Positions 45,187 through 56,652 are shown, counted from the stretch's first letter. The stretch: DNA of 64,000 nt from Sebastes aleutianus (GCA_916700875.1 CAKAKS010000067.1:3970909-4034908), one strand, 5' to 3'. A program made the numbers and translations. The notes: generated from the sequence alone by a model not told the origin.

Positions 45187-45840
45187 CTAATATATAGATA
45201 TATAGATCTATATCTAGATATAGATCTATAGATCTATATCTATATATAGATATATAGATCTATATCTATATCTATATATAGATATATAGATCTATATCTA
45301 TATATAGATATATAGATCTATATCTATATATAGATATATAGATCTATATCTATATCTATCTATATAGATATAGATCTATATAGATAGATATAGATATAGA
45401 TCTATATAGATAGATATAGATGTCTATATCTATCTATATAGATATAGATCTATATAGATAGATATAGATCTATCTATATAGATATAGATATAGATAGATA
45501 TATATCTATAGATCTATATATCTATCTATCTATATCTATATCTATAGATCTATATCTATATATCTATCTATTTATATCTATATAGATATAGATCTATATC
45601 TATATCTATCTATATAGATATAGATATAGATATATAGATATAGATATAGATATAGATATAGATCTATATCTATATCGATATAGATATATAGATATAGATA
45701 TATAGATATATATCTATATCTATCTATATCTATATCTATATAGATATATCGATATAGATATATAGATATATAGATATATATATATTGATACATTTTTATA
45801 TATATATATATATATATATATTGATACATTTTTTGATACA
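45187..45840. repeat. AT-rich (TATAGATATAGATC)-type microsatellite
   Basis: About 650 bp of TA/GATA/GATC mixtures, highly self-complementary, ending in a TATA run and 'gatacatttttt'. The Tyr/Ile-rich 91-codon minus ORF is an artefact. Confidence 0.97.
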
Positions 45841-46213
45841 AAAAATGTATCAAGGCTCATTGATCTGAATGTTTTTCCAGTTATATTCTACATAAGCCTG
45901 TTTACCTTTATTGTGTTCCAGAAAGTATTTGATTGTATAGAATTGCAGGACATGCAATGAAAAATGAAAAAATGTCATCCTCATGTGTGAGTCTCCAACA
46001 CTTAGCAAATTAAATTTTTTTCGCCCTTGAACACAGATAACCAACTTTAGTAGGGATGAATTTATATCGGTATGATTTCATTATTCTCTCTGCGTCATGA
46101 CAGACCATAGTCTGTTGATCTGAAGAATCAAAGTATTGTCTCTAATAAAACTACAATTAATTCTTGGTTGATGATAATGTGATTAGAAAAATGTATATCA
46201 ACCACGGCTATTG
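45841..46213. other. Non-coding, no gene seen
   Basis: AT-rich spacer between the microsatellite and the foldback element. Confidence 0.45.
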
Positions 46214-46748
46214 CTGGAACTGGAAGGCTACCATTCAATACATTTGGGTTTATTGTGGGATTGTAGATCTGTTTTATTTTGAAAGAGACTTTTATGAACT
46301 GTTCTTTATGATGTGAATAATATAATGTAGCCTAATGAATCAACATTTACTCAAACATAACGTTTTAGTCAGGACAAGCTGATAAAATAACTCTTATGCC
46401 ATAAAAGAATGCTGCTAAATAGTTTAACTCATAACAATTCAGAGCGGGCACTTTAAGGCTCTCCAGCACAGTCTGAACACAGACCAATCACAATCCTTGT
46501 CCTGCCTGCTTCATTTGTTTGCGGTCGACTGGTAGTACTAGTGCGATATTTGCTTGCGGCCTACTAGTAGTACTGGTGCGACATTTGCTTGCGGCCTACT
46601 AGTAGTACTAGTGCGACATTTGCTTGCGGTCTACTAGTAGTACTAGCAAGACATTTGTTTGCGGCCTACTAGTAGTACTAGTAAGACATTTGCTTGCAAA
46701 TGAAGCAGGCGGGACAAGGATTTTGATTGGTAGCCTTCCAGTTGGGGG
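46214..46748. mobile_element. Foldback element with 35-bp ACTAGT array at its centre
   Basis: Outer arms 'aactggaaggctacca' (about 46218-46233) and 'tggtagccttccagtt' (about 46730-46745) pair. Inner arms 46483-46521 (accaatcacaatccttgtcc and onwards) and 46696-46732 (their reverse complement with few mismatches) also pair. Between the inner arms are five 35-bp units (46526-46700), each with CTACTAGTAG, GTACTAG and GACATTTGCTTGCGG. No coding capacity. It ends 120 bp before the integrase ATG. Confidence 0.7.
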
Positions 46749-46868
46749 CGTACAAGTAAGCTGCGTATTTTAAAATAATTGGTTGAAGTATTTGGGCAGT
46801 ATTTTGGCAAAATTGTGTTAATGTGCTCACTGGTTAAGGAAGTATTTCACTGAAGTTCAGATGTAAAC

Positions 46869-49687
46869 ATGGCAGACGCCGTCTTGAGATGTATTAGAAG
46901 ACGATGTACTGCGATTGAACGAGCATATCATCAAGGATCTGCAGGTCAAAGTGAAGTGCACGCTATCGACATCTCTATTGATAACCTGAGAAGAGTTGAA
47001 GATACTATTAGCGTCCAGACTGTGCAGGATATTGTTCAGAGTCTCACAGACCTCAGATCTGTCATCACTGCACCCCCAGCTTCAAATGCATTACGTGCTG
47101 GTTTCCATCCAGGACATCGTGTGCATTCAGGTAAGTTAGGCAATATTTCACTGTTTTGGTGATGACTTCTCGGATTTTATAGCGGAGAAGGATGCCAAAA
47201 TTAAAAACGTTCTTTATTCCGACGTGTGCATAGTAATAGCCTAATGTTATTTTAATTTAATAGGCGTATCTTTTAAAAGTCACCCAGTTGGATTTTTGTT
47301 CTCCTTTTTTATAAAGCTTTAACAAATACTGGACATACGGGCTTGTCTGAACTTAATACAGATGTTATGAATTCTCTTTAGCAGATCATCAACATGTGAA
47401 AATTGGAGCCTATCCACTTGATATTTTTGTTGATTCCACCTGTTGGCTGATGTCAATTAAGTTTGGTCTCCTTCATTTGGCCTCTTGCTACTGTGTGAAT
47501 CGGTGCAAACTTTTAAAAAGTATGTTGGGTAAGCTTGTTCAAAAACGTATATTATACAACGGTTTACTGTATATAATTGTACTTAATAAAGCTTCCAGAT
47601 GAATTACCATTAACAAACTACCACGCACATATGCGGTCATTCATTCATTTAATTTCTCAAATACGGTTTGAGGAAAATAGCTACTAGATTTGAGTTGATC
47701 AGAATTTAAAAAATGACTGCAACTGGGATTTGTAACTTCAAAACCGCTGCCACCCAGTTCCACCACAAGGTGTAAATTCATGTAACTGCTCTGATTTCAG
47801 CTCTTAGCCTACGCCTTGGTTCTATAATCTGATTAGTTTTAGGCCTATGTGTTTGGGAAGACAACAAATGTGGAATAATTAAAATAAGGTGAGAGGGGAT
47901 CTTAAACAGCCAACTTATATAATTATGTAACTTCGTTTATGGTAGAGGAAGGTGGTATGCAAACCATTTTCTTTGTACTTCTGGGCGTTATGACATGTTT
48001 AATGAAATTTGCCTACTATTGTTGTTATTCTTTTATTAATATTTCTTAATTGTTTTATTGGCATATTTTAGGAAGACAAGGGAGACCTGCCCTCGACATT
48101 ACAAGGGAGCAAATTGAGCTGCTCCTCACTCAAGGCTTCACAGTGAGAGCCATGGCAAGGATGCGGGGCTGTTCCTCCTCATACCTGAATAAAAAAATTA
48201 AGTCTTTTCAGATTTCAGCAAGAAACAAATTCACTCCCATTAGTGATGCTGACCTCCAGGAGCACGTCAGTAGACTCCACAGCCAGTTTCCAAGATCAGG
48301 CTCAGAGGTAAGCATGCTACAACATAATTCCCTTGTAGGGTTTATGTATATCTTTTTTATACAAAATGTGTTTTATCTTGTCTTGAATTATGAACTGCTT
48401 TCAGATGATGAGGGCGTACCTGGATGCTGACGGGATCGTAGTACAAAGGAGAAGAGTTCAAGAGACCCTTAACCGCATAGATCCAGCTGCTGCAGCCCAT
48501 ATATGAAGCCTGACTTTGTCCAGGAGAACATATTATGTGCCATTCCCTAATAGTTTGTGGCACATAGATGGCCATATGCGTCTCATTCGGTAATCACTCA
48601 TTTCTATGTACTGGTGGGAGTGTTATGGAGCCATATTGAATGGGTAGTGCAGACTCAATTTCACTGTGCATGTTAAAAAAAAGTTTAAAGTTTTTTACAG
48701 AATATGACAGCCATGACCTCTCCCGACCCCAGCCTCCTTGATTCGTCTTTCATTATATTACTCTTCTACCTTTCCAATACTTTTCCATTTTTTTTCTTAT
48801 CTAAAATACCTATATTAGTTATGAATCCGTGCAAATGTAATAGAATAACATGGAAGGGTTTACATATAATGAAGTAATCCATTATTCTATATTATTTTAA
48901 ACGTTTTACAGGTGGGCGTTTGTGACGCATGCTGGTATTGATGGGAACTCCAGGCTAATAACCTACATCAACTGCGGCACAGATAACACAGCTCTGACAG
49001 TGTTGACTCATTTTGTTGGAGCCACCTGTCTGTATGGGTTACCCTCCAGAGTCCAGTCTGACCACGGTGGAGAGAACACTGGTTGCTCTTTTAATGAACC
49101 TTCTGCAGGGAGACGGACATGCGAGGTACATAACAGGCCAGTCTGTGCACAACCAACGTATTGAACGTCTTTGGCGAGATGTTTTCCAGCAGGTTGTGCA
49201 CTACTTCTACAAGCTTTTCTATTCGTTTGAAGATGAACAAATATTAAACCCTGAGGATGACACTCAAAAAATGGCGCTGCAAGTGGTTTATAAGCCAGAA
49301 ATCCAAAAACGACTAAATTTATTCAAACGTGCCTGGAACAACCACAGATTCAGATCGGCTAACAACCGCACACCTACACAAATTTGGATGGAGGGCATGC
49401 TAGCCAACAGTGAGCAAGAGTCAACAGCTCTCAACAATGTATTTGGAGATGACCCTTACAGCCAAGAAAACCTGGAAGCTGGCCTGGCAAGACATGGTAT
49501 ACAGCTCACCCAGTTACAAATAAACAGTGAAGACCTCGAACGAGCAGTGATTGTGTCACGACCACTCATTAACCTGAGCTCTGCACAAGAACAGGATCTT
49601 CAAAATGCAATGTATGGAATAACAGACTTAAAGGACAGGTGTCTGTTGTGTGTTAGAGAGATCCAAAACATTCTCCAAAGAACATAG
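46869..49687 (+). pseudogene. Four-exon DDE integrase/transposase (IS3EU-like)
   Basis: Exons at 46869-47130, 48072-48307, 48405-48589 and 48912-49687 have GT..AG borders whose phases match: codons G, E/M and R complete correctly across introns. Exon 1 (MADAVLRCIRRR...) is a helical N-terminus. Exon 2 holds an HTH-like region (LDITREQIELLLTQGF, MARMRGCSSSYLNKKIK). Exons 3-4 carry an integrase core with D in WHIDGH (48567), D in SDHGGEN (49060) and E in NQRIERLWRD (49163). The ~200-residue C-terminal region ends ILQRT. Family style matches eukaryotic IS3-like (IS3EU) DNA transposons and their host-annotated relatives. Lesions are an in-frame TGA in exon 3 (about 48504) and a one-base frameshift at about 49080, directly after the second Asp. 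With only two lesions and intact splice sites, it died recently, or the lesions are assembly errors. TIRs were not found. Confidence 0.8.
47131..48071. other. Intron 1 of the integrase gene
   Basis: Non-coding between donor GTAAGT and acceptor TATTTTAG. The 68-codon ORF at 47396-47602 is not needed for phase and shows no family. Confidence 0.6.
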
Positions 49688-49874
49688 TGTGTGCACATAC
49701 ACACACACCAATTCAGTAGTATGAACAAACACACACAAACCTTCAGACATTACCAGAGGGAAAAAAAAAATGTGTTAGAATGGTTTCTTCGTTTCAGACG
49801 GAGCAAACTGACTGGAAATATTTAGTAATCAAATGTTCTCATGGTACTACTCCTGTAGACCTGCCTGACATGAA

Positions 49875-50125
49875 CTACACCTTTCCAAATCCCAAAGAGC
49901 CTCTTATGGCCTGGAAAAGCATCTGATGCAGTTCGTCCTCCTGTGTGACGCCTCTTGGCAGGTACAAGCACATCATGCAGGTCGATGTGTAGGGCAAAGG
50001 ACGCCGGCCTACCTCCTGCTCGTAGAAGTCGATGCAGGGCTTTACAGGAAAGCCCAGGGCAGGAACTTCATCGGCTCCAGTAATGAAAATCAGAAGCTCT
50101 TCAAATCTCAGTTCAGTCTCTTTGT
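49875..50125 (-). CDS. HECT E3 ligase C-lobe, last exon (G2E3-like)
   Basis: Minus strand, from acceptor TTGGCAG to the stop at 49875. It reads LRFEELLIFITGADEVPALGF, then LPYTSTCMMCLYLPRG, then a tail of DELHQMLFQAI and GFGKV. FxTGxxxVPxLGF and the T-C-x-x-C-L-x-LP block are the end of the HECT domain. The Cys of STC sits at the catalytic thioester position that receives ubiquitin from E2. Phase matches the upstream exon (GAA-G / AC). The closest style is the G2/M phase-specific E3 ligase-like proteins, which are numerous in fish. The gene converges on the integrase gene with under 190 bp between stop codons. Confidence 0.8.
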
Positions 50126-50529
50126 CTGCCAATGAAGCAAAAGTAAATCTAAATAAAATTTGCATTAATTTCTCAAATAAATAAAATGTATAATATTACA
50201 AGATCGGGACTATACCTATTTCAAGCCAACTATTTGTCAAAAATGTAGGGTATATAAACATGACTGGCTTTAGAGTACACTTTTAAAACAAAAGGTACAT
50301 TTGGTGACATCAAAATTTGTATGTGCACCTTGTTTTAATGGCTTTGACTAACTTGGCGTAACATAATTTGCATTTTCATAAACTGGTAAAAACATCCCAC
50401 AATAACACTTTGGATATTTGCTTTCTGTCACAGTACATTTAAAGTGGACCTTTTTGTTTGTGTAGTGCGTAATTAAATTAAGATTTCATAATTAGTGCTC
50501 CAAAAATTTCATAAAGGAATAAAATGTAC

Positions 50530-50758
50530 CTTCAATCATATCAAGAAACATCTCCCAGCTGTAGATGGTGTCCTCCTCTGCCTCGCGATGGTTGCTTCCT
50601 CTGCTGCTGTACTTGCAACTGAAGATGGCCTTGAAGGCTGCCTTTGACATAGGTTTCTGCATGTTGGTGAACAAAGGCAGGAAGGCAATCCAGTTCTCCT
50701 TGACCAGGTCCCACAGCTTCCCAAATGCATGCATTCCATCTGTGAACTGGTGTATCAT
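50530..50758 (-). CDS. HECT E3 ligase, penultimate exon
   Basis: Minus strand, ending at donor GTACAT (50529). It reads MIHQFTDGMHAFGKLWDLVK, ENWIAFLPLFTN and EEDTIYSWEMFLDMIE, which in G2E3-like proteins lies just before the HECT C-lobe. The best acceptor is AAG before ATGATACACC (50759-50760). The open frame continues a few codons further (KTAK) into what could also be coding. The exon is uninterrupted and joins in phase to the last exon. Confidence 0.78.
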
Positions 50759-50809
50759 CTTGGCCGTTTTATAAACCAACACAGATAAAACATGTACGTT
50801 AACGTGCAG

Positions 50810-51235
50810 AAGTTTGGAATGACTGATTTTTTATTCAATTATTTGTTTATTTTGGGAAAGACTGACTAACTGGATCAAAAATGATAATGATAATGTCACA
50901 ATTACTATAACTACATGTAAGGGTTTCTTAATTCTATCTTTACAGCGGCTTGCCGGTTTCAGCAGCCATGACCAGGACAGAAAGAGAAGAGAAAGCCCAG
51001 ACGCACACCTGTGCAGGAGGTACATCAGTACATCAGTCTCTACTAGTTTGACAAACAGATGCCCAACTGATCCTCAGCTGGCAGCTTCTCTTTCTGTCCT
51101 GGTCATTTGTAACATTATTATTATTATTTTTGATCAATTTAATGCTACGCTGGGGAATAAAAGTATCAGTCTCTGTCCCAAACAAAAAAATAAATACCAA
51201 ACATTTCTCAATGATTCCAAACTTTTAAATGTTCA
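50810..51235. mobile_element. MITE/foldback in an intron of the HECT gene
   Basis: 'agaagtttggaatgactga' (about 50808) pairs with 'atgattccaaactttt' (about 51211). 'ccatgaccaggacagaaaga' (about 50965) pairs exactly with the inverted copy at about 51090-51107. It is a non-coding palindromic element of about 420 bp. Confidence 0.65.
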
Positions 51236-51562
51236 CATTTCACTATTTCTTGAAGATACAAAACTCACAAGTATTTCTACATTTGTAAAAGAAATCGATA
51301 TCAATATTTGATGTATGTAGGCTAACGTTAAATGAAGCCAAATAAACTCATATGCATTTTAATGCAGTTAAGCATTGCTGCCAAAAGTAGAGCACAATGA
51401 TTGTTTTCCACATTGCACACTGGCCATACAGATATAAATAAGATTCATATCCAACACTAGCAAATCTACAATAATATTGATGGGTGTGCATTTTCTGTGT
51501 AAATAAATAGATAAAACTCAAGTGCATGCTCACATTAAAAAACAATTAAGTGTGTACATTAC

Positions 51563-51660
51563 CTAAGCCTCTTCTGGTTAGTTTACAGCATTCATGATGA
51601 GATTGAAGGACAACTTGATCAGCTTTACTCTCCAAAGTCCAGTTGTTGTATTTGCAGGTG
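51563..51660 (-). CDS. Possible internal exon of the HECT gene
   Basis: Minus strand. One frame reads CKYNNWTLESKADQVVL and CCKLTRRGLG, ending at donor GTAATG. This resembles the N-terminal region of fish G2E3-like proteins (a W-x-H/L core followed by an AGLGEK-type motif). It does not join in phase to the candidate first exon at 52609, so an exon is missing, a border is misread, or the gene is damaged. Confidence 0.35.
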
Positions 51661-52608
51661 CTTGTGTTTCTGTACAAAAACATAATGTAGCCTATTACAC
51701 ATTGTTATACGTTATACCAGTAGCACCTCCAGCAAATTAGGAAGTTTAATTTCACTGTTACTTCACAGAGTGGCCAGGAGAGAGGAAACTTATGAATGTC
51801 CATATTCTTATAATAGGTTTCACTTTCTCTACCTTATCTCCCCACCTATAGTCCACCATTATGAGAGAATGATTAAGAATGACCATGGGTTTCTCTCATG
51901 TTATGTCCTCAACCATAGTATACATATACATATGTTTGAATATTTTACTATTATTATGATAACTTTTATTCTCTCTGCTGTTATCTCTATGTCTACAGCA
52001 CAGACAGTTGTGGAGTTATATTTAATAACTGCTAAAAATATTTTAAGACAAGCCCTCTGACATCAAGAAGCTGGTCTCCGTGAAGCACTGTATGATCAAG
52101 TTATCACATGTGGTGATAAGCATGTGGGGAGCTTCTCCAAACCTTATCATCAGTCATACACTACTTCATAAAATACATATTCTAAAAATACATTCTCGTT
52201 CAAATCTAGTCATGATAATATCTGGTTAACATTCTTCCAGTAATTGATTTAATATACTTATCCTGCCACATTAATATTGAGTTTTCTCCTACTTTCTGTA
52301 GGCTACACAGCAACCAGCTATAGCTAGCTAACTGTTCACGCTCTAACATCAAGTGAAAAAGCCCACACATGATGAAACTAGAAGCCACCTGCAAGTTAGC
52401 AGTGACAACCCTTTTCACACTTGCATTTAGCTCCAGGCTAACCTAATCCCGTAAAGTCAGGATAATGCCGCTGGATCCGGAGCGGGGTTCAGTGGGTTAA
52501 GCCCGGGATAAGCATAATGTGAAAAAAACAATTCTGACATGAACTCAAGTAAACTTATCTTTAAAAGTTAACGCTAATGCTCATTTAAGAAAGCCAGGTA
52601 ACAGTTAC

Positions 52609-52774
52609 CTGTGATTCGACCTGGTCTTCTTCGTCTCCGAAATGTATTTTTTGTGGCTGTCAGAACATTGTCTTCAGCCAGCTCCCATCTCGCAACGTCA
52701 AGCACATTCCAAACGCGATAAATAACATTATTAAAACCACTTTCTGCGGCAGGTTCATGTAATGTCTCGTTCAT
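52609..52774 (-). CDS. Candidate first exon of the HECT gene
   Basis: Minus strand, ATG at 52774 (upstream in-frame ATGs to 52864). It reads MNETLHEPAAESGFNN, then VWNVLDVARWELAEDN, then TKNTFRRRRRPGRIT, ending at a donor ACAG/GTAACT. An acidic start followed by an Arg-rich stretch matches the N-terminal style of G2E3-like fish proteins. Assignment to the same gene rests on strand and distance; the exons that should encode most of the middle were not found in 50.8-52.6 kb. Confidence 0.4.
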
Positions 52775-52989
52775 GGCTCCAGGAACATCGGCTATTAATG
52801 ACAATGACATTAATTTAACATCCCGTGGTTTGCTGCCACCTCCTGGCTGTATTTGAGCGTTCAAAAAGCGCGCAGACTCCGAGGTCCTTTCAGCTGCAGT
52901 AGGCCTATTTATGCGTGCGCTATTGTATGGCCTGAATAATCAAGTTGATATTACGAATAAATGCTGCATCATGATTGATAATTTACTGT

Positions 52990-53005
52990 GAGAATCAAGG
53001 TATAG

Positions 53006-53037
<32 letters not shown>

Positions 53038-53212
53038 TTTTTATTTATTTGCACATATATAAAGCTGCACAAAATCCAGTCAATGAAAATAAAACAAGAA
53101 ATGTGTCAGGAGAGGTCAAGAATCCACAGGCTTATATAAAGGACCACCCCCAAACCCAGGAGAAAAAACAACAATATCATATCATATCTATCTATCTATC
53201 TATCTAAACTGG
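52990..53212. repeat. (TATC)n runs flanking a LINE-tail-like segment
   Basis: TATC runs at about 53009-53036 and 53184-53205 border 150 bp (ttatttatttgcacatatat, aaggaccacccccaaaccca) resembling fish LINE 3' sequence. No RT coding present. Confidence 0.55.
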
Positions 53213-53214
53213 GT

Positions 53215-54125
53215 AAAAAAAGTTCGGAAACTTGTGTTTGGTCGATTATTTCTCTGTTGTTACAATGCTAATTGGCATTGTATTTTACAACGTTGGAAAG
53301 CCTGTTTATTTACCTTCACAATGATGTCCAACTTTTAAGGATCATGCATTTGTGGGATGAGCAGCAACAGCTGATTATGTGGGGCGCGCCCAAGAAAAAT
53401 TTGCCAAAATGCTCTGCCAATGGTAAACAGTGTATTCTCTTAAGGCTACCAGGATGCATGCAATGACTGCCCTTCACCGTCAGGCCCGTTTGCGCTGGTG
53501 TCGACAACACAGACAATGGAACCTGGACATGTGGGGGAATGTCATGTTCAGTGATGAGTCCAGGTTCTGTCTGCCAAAGTTGGATGGCAGGGTCAAAGTA
53601 TGGAGACGACGCGGAAAACGCTATGCTGATTGTAGCACCGATTGAGTAACAGCTTTTGGTGGGGGCAGTGTCATGGTGTGGGGCGGCATCTCCCTCACTG
53701 GCAAAACAAGGCTTGTCATCATTGAAGGCCATCTCAATGCAGTGAGATATCGGGATGAGATTCTGCAGCCAGTGGCGATCCCATATCTCCACAATCTGGG
53801 ACCTAACTTCATCCTCCGAGATGACAACGCTCGCCCCCACAGAGCCAGGGTTATCACAGACTACCTCCACAATGTGGGAGTAGAGAGAATGGAACGGCCT
53901 GCCAAGAGTCCAGACCTCAACCCAATTGAACACTTGTGGGATCAGCTTGGGCGTGCTGTACGTGTTAGAGTGACCAACACAACCACGCTGGCTGACCTGC
54001 AACGAATCCTGGTTGAGGAATGGAACACCATCCCACAGCAATGTGTGACCAGGTTGGTGACCAGCATAAGGAGGAGGTGCCAGGCTGTTGTGGCTGCGTA
54101 TGGATCTTCCGCCCGCTACTGACGC
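53215..54125 (+). mobile_element. Tc1-like element, internally deleted
   Basis: The left terminal region (53215-53425, 'agttcggaaacttgtgtttg') matches the solo end at 9713-9930. It is followed directly by the catalytic part of a transposase. The 5' coding third is missing, and no matching inverted right end is visible after 54125. Confidence 0.75.
53430..54122 (+). pseudogene. Tc1-like transposase catalytic domain, one stop
   Basis: A single reading frame runs from MTALHRQARLRWCRQH (about 53463) to GSSARY and a stop at 54120-54122. It is interrupted only by TGA at 53643-53645, probably a CGA Arg codon changed by C-to-T. The DDE triad is intact: D in FSDESR, D in DDNARPH and E in NPIEHLWD. 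GGGSVMVWGGIS is also present. The N-terminal HTH domains (about 100 residues) are absent because the coding start was lost between the TIR and this point. It could not bind its ends even if the stop were read through. Confidence 0.9.
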
Positions 54126-54182
54126 TCCTGACGGTGTATTAAATGAAGCTTATGCGTAAATTCAGACAGGAAGACTAGGGGT

Positions 54183-54383
54183 GAAGCTCATTCATTCTCA
54201 TTCATTCTGGTTCTCTCTCTCACATGGGCTATTAATATGTCTGCTGATTATGGGCGTCTCTCTTTTCAGCGACCAATCAGAGCTTGCCATATCTCCCTCA
54301 ACCAATCACATGCTGCTGTCAAAAGTTTAAAAACCATTCTCCTCTATGCGTTTTCAGTGTCAGCATTCAGCACTAACGGACGC
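54183..54383 (+). promoter_or_regulatory. Promoter-like module, copy 1
   Basis: Two CCAATCA boxes (54273-54279 and 54302-54308), a TATA-like TTTAAAAA (54326-54333) and, 25-30 bp on, TTTTCAGTGTCAGC resembling an initiator. The same ~200 bp is repeated at 59907-60113 almost unchanged. Promoter activity is inference; the layout is what a retroelement LTR or other Pol II promoter would show. Confidence 0.55.
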
Positions 54384-55130
54384 GAGCAGCTCGATGCAAA
54401 CGGCAAATAAATTCACGTACCTTCATCCAGTCTCGTGGTATAACCAGCGACATCTGATCCTCAGCAGAGGAGTTTCTCCCTCTCGTCCACTACTCAGGCA
54501 GCTTCATCTGCTACTCCAGGCTACAAACATTGCACTCGCAGTCTCGGTTAAATCCAGCAAACTTTATGCATTCAGCTCAGGCTCGTGCCTCATCAGCGTC
54601 TTCAACAGAGTCTGGCTTCTTCATCACAGCCGCCTCGTCACTACGTTCATCCCACCTCAAGCCACTTCATCTAAAAGGTAAAGGCTTCACAAAATTCACC
54701 AGCCTCATTTTACCTGGCAAGAGGCCACATATCACCATCGAGGAAACGTGGTCATAACGTTTGGATAGCTTCAATATCATGCATCATTTATCCCGCTCCG
54801 TATTCAGTCAGAGTTAAAACATTTCCGGGTTCCTCACAGAAGAACCGGCGTGATTCAAAGTCATCGATAGTAAGGAGAGCTCGATGCAAACGGCAAATAA
54901 ATTCACGTACCTTCATCCAGTCTCGTGGTATAACCAGCGACGTCTTATCTTCGGCAAAGGAGTTTCTCCCTCTTGTTCACTACTCCAGGCTACAGACATC
55001 GCACTCGAGGTTTGGATAGCTTCAATATCATGCATCATTTATCCCGCTCCGTATTCAGTCAGAGTTAAAACATTTTCGGGTTCCTCACAGAAGAACCGGC
55101 GTGATTCAAAGTCATCTGCTCAATAAATCC
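54384..55130 (+). repeat. Two interleaved direct repeats
   Basis: 'agctcgatgcaaacggcaaa' with the next ~70 bp occurs at 54389 and 54880. 'tttggatagcttcaatatca' with the next ~105 bp occurs at 54759 and 55009. The A-B-A-B order indicates tandem duplication of about 490 bp with an internal deletion in the second copy. Short ORFs here are not conserved. Confidence 0.75.
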
Positions 55131-56344
55131 ACAAGTTCAGCGGGTACATCAAACCGCTGGTCTCACGGAATCCAGTACTTGTAGATAACCAGCTGTCTTT
55201 TAACTAGTTTTCGAGGTGTTTGTTCAAACTGTAACACTTTTCATTCTCTTGGTGCATCATGGCTCACAAGGAACTATTACCGTAAATGCTATAATAGCGG
55301 TGCGCTCTAATTCTACAGAGTACAGGGTTAGACTCTGGACTGAAGCAGCCTTCTGTTCCTAAAATCTGTGACATATATCAAACTCTCGGTTTGCTTGGGT
55401 AATCTCGACAACATTATGCGTTTTAAACCCTAGAAATATCACTCTGCATAATTCATAAAGCATCGCAAATCACGTGGAACCTTAAATCTGTGTATTACGG
55501 TAATAAGCACTGCAAGTCTTATATGCTGTCTTCATGCTGTCTCCATCTAGTGGCGCTCGTACGTTCCTACAAGTCCTGTGTAATAGGATTTAATTGCAAG
55601 TTAATACATTATAGTCATTATATCAGTTAAGAGTCAGTATTGGCTGCATTGGGAACAATTCCATAACCTTTCAGCATATAGTAATTCAAGTGTTCTGAGA
55701 GATAACTAGACTTCTGCTCCTCCTCATGGCTCTGTTTCAGGCTTTAAAAGATCTAACCCTCGATGGGAGACTTTGACCAATCACAGGTCTTTTCATTGAG
55801 AGAGCGTTCCTATCGGCTGTGCTCCGGTCATGTGAACAGAACTCGGCGTTCCTTCACCGATTTCACAATGGCGGCGGCGTCACAAACTTTTTCATCTTAC
55901 AGCTAAACCGTGCACTACAAGATGATTCTGAGAACATCTGCGGAAAGAAATAAGCATTAACGTAACAGAATATTGATTCATGACAGCCGGCTCATAGACG
56001 GCAGAGGGGCAGCAGACCTCAGATCAGCTCTTACTGCCTGTTTCCTCCCGAGTTGAGGTCTTGCAGATGCGTTGGGAACAATTACAGATAACAGTACACT
56101 ACAAAATGTTTATGAAAACATTTGAGAGAGAAGTAGGCATTACAGTAACAGAATATGATTCATAATCATAGCAACTGGTCTGAAAGTCGGTCGGTGTTGG
56201 CAAACGAGCGTCTAGTGGCTCTCATGGACGGCAGCTGGAGGCAGATTCAAAACCATGCTCGAAATAAATAAATAAAAGTCTAACATCGTGGTAAAGGAAG
56301 GCCCAGTGCCTCGCGGAAACAACGAAGCCTTAATGACTAATATA
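55131..56344. repeat. Non-coding; internally repeated segment
   Basis: 'cactacaagatgattctgag' near 55912 and 'cactacaaaatgtttatgaa' near 56098 begin two related ~75-bp stretches ending in 'aacagaatat.gattcat'. No gene found. Confidence 0.45.
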
Positions 56345-56605
56345 TACAGGTGCAGCTCAAAAAATTAGAATATCGCAAAAAAGTTCAATATTCTTCGTCA
56401 GTTATTTAAGAAAGTGAAAATGTAATATATTATAGACTCATTACATATAAACTAAAATGTTTCAAGCATTTTTTCATTTGAATTTTGATAATTACAGCCT
56501 ACAGCTCAAAAAATTAAAAAAAGGTATCTCAAAATATTAGAATAATTCATAAGATCAATCAAAAAAAAGATTTACAATACAGAAATGTCCAACTTCTGTA
56601 AAGTA

Positions 56606-56652
56606 TGTGCATTTATACACTCAATACTTGGTATTGAGTGTATAAATGCACA
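56606..56652. repeat. Perfect hairpin, 22-bp arms, 3-bp loop
   Basis: The left arm 56606-56627 starts TGTGCATTTATACAC and the right arm 56631-56652 ends GTGTATAAATGCACA. They are exact inverted copies around TTG. Confidence 0.97.

Noticed and set aside
45578..45853. 91-codon Tyr/Ile-rich ORF
   Set aside because: Translation of an AT/GATA microsatellite.
46526..46700. CRISPR-like regular repeats
   Set aside because: The 35-bp units are contiguous with no unique spacers, in a eukaryotic context; it is a tandem array.
53316..54041. 241-codon minus-strand ORF
   Set aside because: Antisense shadow of the Tc1 transposase with intact DDE on the plus strand.
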